Assembly (NCBI RefSeq): GCF_007489285.1
Contig: NZ_VLIY01000010.1
Coordinates: forward strand, 150,587 to 214,586
Origin: Skermania sp. ID1734
GTDB taxonomy: Bacteria > Actinomycetota > Actinomycetes > Mycobacteriales > Mycobacteriaceae
Direction: 5' to 3'
Length of the DNA: 64,000 nucleotides
Under the pieces are notes generated by a model. The model saw nothing but the letters and a program-made list of their open reading frames with translations. It was not told the DNA's origin and ran no database searches. A program made the position numbers and the translations under genes. Below are positions 59,176 through 64,000 of this stretch, piece after piece. The number at the start of each line of letters is the position of its first letter. The stretch's first letter is position 1.

Positions 59176-60321
59176 TCAGCGAATCTGCGCACAACCGGTC
59201 GGTTCGGGCGCTTGCGCGAAGCGCTGGGCGAGGAAGTCGGCGCCGAGCTGATCGGCAGGCAGCGCGGCTGCCGCATGGCCGATGCCCGAGCCCGGGAGTG
59301 CCGGTGGGATGTCGAGCTCCGTGTAGCTCACGTTGGCGCCGCGTCCGCACCAGTCGTGAGCCAGCTGACGGGCCTGCTGCGCCGCAACCGAGTCGTCGTT
59401 GGTGCCCTGCACGATCAGCACCGGCGTACGGGGCGCCACGGTGCCGAGCCGCTGTTCGACGAGCACCGAATGGAAGGGCTGCTGCACCAAATGTGCTGCG
59501 ATGCTTCGGCCGTCGACGGTGTACTGGTCGGTCGAGCTGGGCTCGGTGAGGGTGTCGAGTTCGCACTGGTTGCGCGACTGCACGAGCATGGCGCGGCCGG
59601 CCGGGTTCAGCATCGTGTCGATGGGTTTCTCCAGCTGAGGGTAGTTCGCGCCGAGAGCGTCGAGGAGATAACCGGTTTCGGCGCCGAAGACGCTGTCGTC
59701 TCCGGAGCCGTAGGTGAGGTCCGCCTGCACCGCGCCGGCGTAGACGCCGACAATGTTGAGCTGGGGTGCGTAACTGGGCGCCAGTTCGGCCGCGGCAGCC
59801 ACCGCCTGGCCACCCTGGGAGTAACCGCCGAGTGCCACCGGTCCGTCCCCGACTAGGCGCTGCGCCGCGCTCGCGGCGTCGAGCACGGCATGTGCCTCCG
59901 GAATGCGCATCAGATATGACGCTTGCGGATAGTCCGGAACAACCACCGTCCAGCCCCGCTGCAGCAGGTTCAGTACCGCGAATCCCTCGTAGAAGTCCCC
60001 GCTTTCGAGCTCATTCGACGCGGTGCAGCGCGGCGATTCACCTTGCGTGCCAGGGGCGAACACGACCATCGGGCGGCGTGATTGGTTGCGAGGCACGAGG
60101 ACGGTCGCCGTTCCGATGGTACGGTGTCCACGAATATCGGTGCTGCTGTATGTGATTCGTGTCGCACCCGCCGGGAATGACACGCGGGCAACGGGATCGA
60201 CGAAGGCTGTGACGGCAGTTGCGGAAAGCAACTGGCCCGCGCTCTGCCCATGCGCGGCGCCGGCGCTGCCGAGGGCGACGCACACCGCCATTGCCAGGGT
60301 GATCGGCCAGCGCAGTCGCAT
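59176..60321 (-). CDS. Secreted lipase of the LIP (secretory lipase) family
   Basis: 381 residues. A signal peptide (MRLRWPITLAMAVCVALGSAGAAHG) is followed by an alpha/beta hydrolase of the fungal-type secretory lipase group (PF03583; Rv1592c-like). Nucleophile elbow GGYSQGGQAVAAAAELA, conserved VPDYPQAS and LIVQGTNDDSVAAQQARQLAHDWCG near the Asp, and the C-terminal GHAAAALPADQLGADFLAQRF with the His. Probably acts on lipids or esters outside the cell. It ends just upstream of bioA. Confidence 0.9.
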   Translation of the reverse strand: MRLRWPITLAMAVCVALGSAGAAHGQSAGQLLSATAVTAFVDPVARVSFPAGATRITYSSTDIRGHRTIGTATVLVPRNQSRRPMVVFAPGTQGESPRCTASNELESGDFYEGFAVLNLLQRGWTVVVPDYPQASYLMRIPEAHAVLDAASAAQRLVGDGPVALGGYSQGGQAVAAAAELAPSYAPQLNIVGVYAGAVQADLTYGSGDDSVFGAETGYLLDALGANYPQLEKPIDTMLNPAGRAMLVQSRNQCELDTLTEPSSTDQYTVDGRSIAAHLVQQPFHSVLVEQRLGTVAPRTPVLIVQGTNDDSVAAQQARQLAHDWCGRGANVSYTELDIPPALPGSGIGHAAAALPADQLGADFLAQRFAQAPEPTGCAQIR

Positions 60322-60337
60322 GGAGCAAGGCTACTGG

Positions 60338-61483
60338 TTACAGGGCCTCGTAGACCGCCTCGAGCAGGCTGTACGCGCGGCGGTCACCGGCCAAAGCTTC
60401 TTGACGCAGGTTCGGGATGAAGGCGAACGCCACCCGGTTCTCGACGTCGGCAAGCCCCTCGGAACCACCGGCGCCCGGGTGGCCGAATGCCCCGCGCCGG
60501 GCCGGTTCGGGCACCTCGCAGTTCTGGCACGGCAGCATGTAACCGAGGCCGAACGCGCTTTCCAGGAACAGGGTTTCGTCAGCGCCGCGAACACGTTCTC
60601 GAATTGCGTCGCGGAGGACGGCGTCCGGAAGGATCTCCCCTCGCAGGAGGCGGTCATAGAAGTCAGCGAGCGCCCGCGCGGTCGTGACCAGCCCCGCCGC
60701 CGGCCAGCCGCCGGCAAGAACTTCCGGCCGGTTGTAGGCGGCCACCGGATTTCCCGAACTTCGCATCAGCAGGGAGGTCGGGTCCTGATACGCGTTCGCG
60801 AGCGCCCGGATGACGGACGGTTCGATGGTCGGCGATCCCGACCATGCTGACCTGTCGGCCGGAGTCAGTGCGAGTCGTGCTGCTCGGTTGATCTCGTCCG
60901 GTGTGGCTCCGATTGCCAGGTCGGCGCCGATGTGGCGGCGGACGAATTCGCCTACGCCCGTGCCGGTATGACGGCGAACGATCTCGCCGACGAGCCACCC
61001 GAACGTCAAGGCGTGATATCCGTGTTTGGCGCCCGGTTCCCATTCCGGCTTCTGACCGGCGAGTTGGTCGGCCATGGCCGCCGGATCAGCCGCCTCCGCA
61101 GCACTTATCGGACGGTCGAACGCCGGTAGTCCGGCGCGGTGCGTGAAGAGGTCCTCGGTCGTAGTGTCTTGCTTGCCGTTGGCGCCATATTCGGGCCACC
61201 ACGATGTGACCGGCTGATCGAGGGAGAGGCCGTGGGAGTCCATGACCAACAGGGCCGCCGTCGTGGTGACGGCCTTGGTGCAGGAAAAGCAGGGACAGGG
61301 CGTATCTCGTTCCCACGCGCGTCCGGTCCGGGGATCGGCGATCCCGCCCCACAGATCGACGACGACGCGTCCATCGACTGACGCGGCAACGGCCGCACCG
61401 GTGTTCAGGCCGTCGGCGAAGCTGGCCTCGAAGATGTCTCGGACGCGGGTGAAAGCTGGATCGCAGAACCCGTCCACCGCCAT
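60338..61483 (-). CDS. Serine hydrolase, beta-lactamase/EstB family
   Basis: 381 residues, cytoplasmic (no signal peptide). The class C beta-lactamase-like fold has SxxK in CFSCTKAVTTT, YxN-like Tyr in HGYHALTFGWLVGEIVRR and HxG-like in FGHPGAGGSEG. Similar mycobacterial proteins (LipE/LipL group) are esterases. The substrate is unknown. ATG 61483 follows the upstream stop codon without a gap (TAA-ATG), so translation is coupled. Confidence 0.9.
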   Translation of the reverse strand: MAVDGFCDPAFTRVRDIFEASFADGLNTGAAVAASVDGRVVVDLWGGIADPRTGRAWERDTPCPCFSCTKAVTTTAALLVMDSHGLSLDQPVTSWWPEYGANGKQDTTTEDLFTHRAGLPAFDRPISAAEAADPAAMADQLAGQKPEWEPGAKHGYHALTFGWLVGEIVRRHTGTGVGEFVRRHIGADLAIGATPDEINRAARLALTPADRSAWSGSPTIEPSVIRALANAYQDPTSLLMRSSGNPVAAYNRPEVLAGGWPAAGLVTTARALADFYDRLLRGEILPDAVLRDAIRERVRGADETLFLESAFGLGYMLPCQNCEVPEPARRGAFGHPGAGGSEGLADVENRVAFAFIPNLRQEALAGDRRAYSLLEAVYEAL

Positions 61484-62212
61484 TTAGGCCCCTTTGGTCA
61501 GCGAAGCCAATACTTGCGCGATCTCGGCTTCGAGTTGTGCGCCGTCGAGCCCGCGGTCCGACAAGAGGCCGGTGCCGTTCTCCTGTTCGAGCAGGGCGAG
61601 CAGGATGTGCTCGGTCCCAATGTAGTTGTGGCCCATGCGCAGCGCTTGGCGAAACGTCAGTTCCAACGCCTTGCGCGCGTTGGCGTCGAAGGGCACGAGC
61701 GCGGGCGGGCTGTCGACTCGCGCGCCGAACTGAGCCTTGGCCGCTTCTCTGACTGCGTCGATATCCGTCTTGGCGGCAACGAGTTTGGTTGCGATGGCCT
61801 CGGGGTCGTCGAACAAACCGACCACGAGATGTGCGGTGCCGATCTCCGCGTTGCCGGCCTCATGCGCGGCGTTCTGGGCGCCGATCACGACGTTGCGTGC
61901 CCGTGTGGTGAATCGGCTGAAGCCCTGCTGCGGATCGAGATCGCCCGGTTCGGCGGGGCCCTTGCCGACGAAGCGCTTCTGCGCGGCTTGTTTCGAGACG
62001 CCCATGCTCGCTCCGATCTCAGTCCAGGACGCGCCCGAGCGGCGGGCCTGGTCGACGAAGTGGCCGATCAGGTGGTCGGCGACCTCTCCGAGGTGCTCCG
62101 CGGCGATTACGGCATCGGTGAGTTGGTCGAGGGCGTCGGTGTGGACCTTCTTGATCGCGTTGATGAGGTCGTCGAGGCGGACTGGGTTGGTGACTTGGGT
62201 CTTGTCGTCCAT
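61484..62212 (-). CDS. Helix-turn-helix plus double Clp_N protein
   Basis: 242 residues. The N-terminal 80 carry a helix-turn-helix (RRSGASWTEIGASMGVSKQAAQKRFVGKG). Two Clp_N repeats follow: FTTRARNVVIGAQNAAHEAGNAEIGTAHLVVGLFDDPEAIATKLV (about 100-145) and FDANARKALELTFRQALRMGHNYIGTEHILLALLEQENGTGLLSDRG (about 175-220). There is no AAA+ ATPase part, so it resembles ClpC/ClpC2-type adaptor-like proteins, not a chaperone. It may bind unfolded, arginine-phosphorylated or drug-bound proteins while regulating its own gene. ATG 62212 is probably leaderless. Confidence 0.85.
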   Translation of the reverse strand: MDDKTQVTNPVRLDDLINAIKKVHTDALDQLTDAVIAAEHLGEVADHLIGHFVDQARRSGASWTEIGASMGVSKQAAQKRFVGKGPAEPGDLDPQQGFSRFTTRARNVVIGAQNAAHEAGNAEIGTAHLVVGLFDDPEAIATKLVAAKTDIDAVREAAKAQFGARVDSPPALVPFDANARKALELTFRQALRMGHNYIGTEHILLALLEQENGTGLLSDRGLDGAQLEAEIAQVLASLTKGA

Positions 62213-62213
62213 G

Positions 62214-62260
62214 CGTCAACGATAGGTTGACGGTGGGCGGGCGTCAACCGGTGGTTGACG
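62214..62260 (-). promoter_or_regulatory. Four CGTCAAC half-sites over the leaderless promoter of the Clp_N gene
   Basis: Palindrome 1: CGTCAAC (62214-62220), 5 nt, GTTGACG (62226-62232). Palindrome 2: CGTCAACC (62242-62249), 3 nt, GGTTGACG (62253-62260). On the minus strand -35 TTGACG (62247-62242), 17 nt, -10 TATCGT (62224-62219), then 6 nt to ATG 62212. The half-sites cover -35, -10 and start; the protein's own helix-turn-helix is the natural binder. Confidence 0.65.
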
Positions 62261-62268
62261 GATGTGCG

Positions 62269-62763
62269 TTAGTGGGTCCGCCGCTCGCATTCTTCGAATG
62301 CGACGCCGGAGTTGAAGCAGGCGCTCAGCCCGCTCTGGACGTCACCGCTGGTGGGCGGTTCTCCACAAAGGATGCCGCACCGCATGTAGTTCGGCGCGAC
62401 CGATCCGTCAGGCAAGCGGCAGACGTCGCGGTCGCATGCGTAGGGCCGCGCGTGCGGGTCCCTCGGCAACAGGTTGCGGGTGTATGACCAGACATACGCA
62501 TCGGTGCCCCGCACGCGTGTGCAGTAGACGGTCCGACCGTTGGACAAGCGGCCGATCGCGCCAGGATTCGCGCAGTAGTCGTTCAGGTTTACCGGCGTCG
62601 GAACCGGCGGGGCAGTGGTCGGGAACGGATCGGCGGAGGCCGTCAGCGTGGCGACTGAAACTAGCGCGACGACACCTAGGGCCGTGGTGCCCAGTCGTTG
62701 CACGATGCGGTCGCGATGGCGTCGACGCGCCGCCATCTCAAGACATTTCGACAGTTCGCGCAT
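62269..62763 (-). CDS. Secreted Cys-rich protein of unknown function
   Basis: 164 residues from ATG 62763 (GGGGAG 6 nt upstream). A basic N-terminus (RRRHRDRIVQRLG) and hydrophobic stretch TTALGVVALVSVATLTASA form a long signal peptide; the mature part has eight Cys: DYCANPG, YCTRV, YACDRDVCRL, MRCGILCGEPP, ACFNS, ECERR. A Pro/Thr-rich linker (PFPTTAPPVPTPVNL) begins the mature chain. Extracellular disulfide protein; family not recognised. Confidence 0.75.
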   Translation of the reverse strand: MRELSKCLEMAARRRHRDRIVQRLGTTALGVVALVSVATLTASADPFPTTAPPVPTPVNLNDYCANPGAIGRLSNGRTVYCTRVRGTDAYVWSYTRNLLPRDPHARPYACDRDVCRLPDGSVAPNYMRCGILCGEPPTSGDVQSGLSACFNSGVAFEECERRTH

Positions 62764-62932
62764 GTCCGACTCCCCCCGACTTGACTGTCCGTTGACCCCT
62801 CACAAGGGTTTCTTCAGCGGCGCGACGGGCGTTACGCAGTGCGCCAGGTGCGACCTCATAAGGGCAGCCAGCGCCGGCGATCTCTGTACCCAATCTGCTC
62901 GACTTACTATGGCGCGAGTCGGACATTTCGGG

Positions 62933-62953
62933 TAGTATAGAACACATGTTCGA
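62933..62953 (+). promoter_or_regulatory. -10 box and SOS-box-like palindrome over the DUF222 start
   Basis: TAGTAT (62933-62938) lies 7 nt before ATG 62946. TAGAAC-ACAT-GTTCGA (62938-62953) differs at one base from the mycobacterial LexA consensus TCGAAC-N4-GTTCGA and contains the start codon. 13E12-type genes of M. tuberculosis are known LexA targets. Confidence 0.65.
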
Positions 62954-63737
62954 GGAATTGTTGGAGGTGCCGCCCGACGCGTTCGACCGCGTCGACGCCG
63001 CCCTGGCCTGCCTCGAAGAACACCGGGTCGAGGCCAACCGGGCCGCCTACCGGCTGATGCGCGCGGCCACCGGCGTGTGGGAACACCGCCTCGGTATCGC
63101 CGCCGACACCGGCGGAGACGGGCTGATCGCCGCCCAGTCCGCGGTCGCCGAGATCGCCGTTGCCCTCGGTATCGCCCAGTCCAGCGCCGACACCCTGGTC
63201 AGCGTGGATCAACAACTGGCCCGCCTGGAGTTGACCCGCGACGCCTTCGCCGCCGGCGACCTCGACTACGCGACGGTCCGCGTCATCGCCACCGTCCTGG
63301 CCGACGCCAACGCCGCCACCGTCGCCGCGATCGAAGCCGACGTCCTCGCCGCCGCCGCACACCTGTCCCCGCAACCACTCCGCTCGGCGATCTGGCGGAT
63401 CTGGATGCGCCACGACCCCGACGAAGCCCACACCGTACGCGCAGCCAAACACCGCAGCGACCGCACCGCCTACACCCGCCGCGGCACCAACGGCATGACC
63501 TGGCTCACCGCCTGCCTGACCGACCTGGAAGGCGCCGAAGCCGACCAGCTGATCAGCGAACTCGCCGCCACCGTCTGCGCCGCCGACCCCCGCCCCGTCA
63601 AAGAGCTACGCGCCGACGCGCTCATGGCCCTGCTCCACGGCGAATCCCACCTGCTGTGCCACTGCGGCCGCGAACAATGCCCCAAAACCCAGATACAGAA
63701 CCTGAACCGTCACGGGTTTTCTGCCGCTCCTGTTTGA
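62946..63737 (+). pseudogene. DUF222 (13E12-family) protein, cut by an IS element
   Basis: DUF222 part: DAFDRVDAALACLEEHRVEANRAAYRLMRAATGVWEHR, IAQSSADTLVSVDQQLARLELTRDAFAAGDLDYATVRVIATVLADAN, SPQPLRSAIWRIWMRHDPDEA and ELRADALMALLHGESHLLCHCGREQCPKTQIQN. These proteins normally continue into an HNH nuclease (another roughly 150-200 residues). Here native coding stops at about 63702, where the IS3 terminal repeat begins, and the frame then runs 11 codons into the IS to a stop. The HNH part is therefore missing or lies beyond the insertion. Confidence 0.85.
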
Positions 63738-64000
63738 GTGCAGGAGGATGCAGTTATGGGCAAAATAATCGACCCCGCCGTGAAGGAACGCGCCTTGCGG
63801 TTGATCGCTGATCATCGTCAGGACTACCCGAACGACACCGCTATGTGTCAAGCCATCGGCAACAAGCTCGGCCTGGGCAAGGAAACCATCCGGCGATGGC
63901 TGGTCCAGGCCGACGTCAACGCCGGATCCCGCCCCGGAGTGAGCACCGACGCGCAGGCCGAGATCAAGGCGTTGAAGGCGGAGGTCCGTAAACTCCGCGA
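63703..64000 (+). mobile_element. IS3-family element, left end; runs off the window
   Basis: The left terminal repeat starts TGAACCGTCACGGGTTTTCT (63703 on), with the TGAACC/TGAACCG start seen in IS6110-like members of IS3. A ribosome site AGGAGG and orfA follow. The right end, orfB and any target duplication are outside the window. Confidence 0.85.
63756..64000 (+). CDS. IS3-family transposase OrfA, 3' end cut
   Basis: Begins at ATG 63756, with AGGAGG (63742-63747) 8 nt upstream; 81 residues to the window end. A helix-turn-helix of the IS3 OrfA type is visible: VKERALRLIADH, then DTAMCQAIGNKLGLGKETIRRWLVQADVNAG and a leucine-zipper start AEIKALKAEVRKLRE. In IS3 elements OrfA and OrfB are joined by frameshifting; orfB is not in view. 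Confidence 0.9.
   Translation, partial: MGKIIDPAVKERALRLIADHRQDYPNDTAMCQAIGNKLGLGKETIRRWLVQADVNAGSRPGVSTDAQAEIKALKAEVRKLR

Noticed and set aside
62269..62763. Part of the DUF222/IS region as a passenger gene
   Set aside because: It is on the other strand, has its own signal peptide and ribosome site and lies before the insertion point.

Overview
The window is GC-rich chromosomal DNA of a mycolic-acid-type actinobacterium (order Mycobacteriales; Nocardia/Rhodococcus-like rather than a slow-growing Mycobacterium). The assignment rests on gene order. From 18 kb to 57 kb the order tesB-pyk-lgt-trpABC-trpE ... hisI-hisF-impA-priA-hisH-hisB-hisC-hisD ... nadC-nadB-nadA-nrtR ... bioB-bsaP ... bioD-bioF-bioA is the order I recall for the Rv1568-Rv1618 region of M. 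tuberculosis. Mycobacteriales-type families (MTB12-like lipoprotein, LppU-like protein, BsaP, BioQ, SulP-carbonic anhydrase fusion, DUF222/13E12 proteins) agree with this. No species is claimed.

Left part, about 1-18 kb (accessory, mixed strands): end of a FUSC membrane protein, fdhD, a CPA1 Na+/H+ antiporter, a VOC protein, an RsbQ/RsbP-like energy-stress pair, a sensor kinase with a degenerate partner, a phosphodiesterase, an OafA-type acyltransferase with SGNH domain, small secreted proteins and a 34-residue peptide, a monooxygenase pair, an SPW membrane protein, a DUF559 gene bracketed by a 55-bp inverted repeat, and an SbmA/BacA/Rv1819c-like ABC transporter.

Middle part, about 18-46 kb (core metabolism, almost all on the minus strand and densely coupled by 4-nt stop/start overlaps): tesB, pyk, a TM2 protein, lgt, trpA, a 23-codon ORF, trpB, trpC, a Trp-associated membrane protein and trpE; then on the plus strand a two-component system, a SulP-carbonic anhydrase fusion and a peroxiredoxin; then the histidine operon hisD-C-B-H-(membrane protein)-priA-impA-hisF-hisI; then the NAD operon nadA-B-C with divergent nrtR. 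No trpF is present, so the hisA gene is probably the bifunctional PriA that serves both histidine and tryptophan synthesis.

Right part, about 46-64 kb: an MFS exporter, an MTB12-like lipoprotein, a flavin monooxygenase, a TPR-LuxR regulator, a biotin regulon (bioB-bsaP-DUF2567 with divergent bioQ, and bioA-bioF-bioD, with BioQ-type palindromes before bioB and before bioF), soluble transhydrogenase sthA, two secreted or serine hydrolases, a Clp_N/helix-turn-helix protein with a cluster of CGTCAAC half-sites, and finally a DUF222 gene with an SOS-box-like start, cut by an IS3-family element that runs off the window.

Observations most worth a second look: (1) the 23-codon ORF nested between trpB and trpA by ATGA and GTGA overlaps, with its start codon in a possible 8-bp stem; (2) the inverted-repeat-bracketed DUF559 cassette with two exact DnaA boxes; (3) a 34-residue amphipathic peptide with a Thr-Gly tail; (4) loss of the catalytic Arg in the carbonic anhydrase domain; (5) operators that overlap leaderless promoters at nrtR, bioF and the Clp_N gene. 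All coordinates and motifs were read by eye; family names come from sequence recognition, not from searches.
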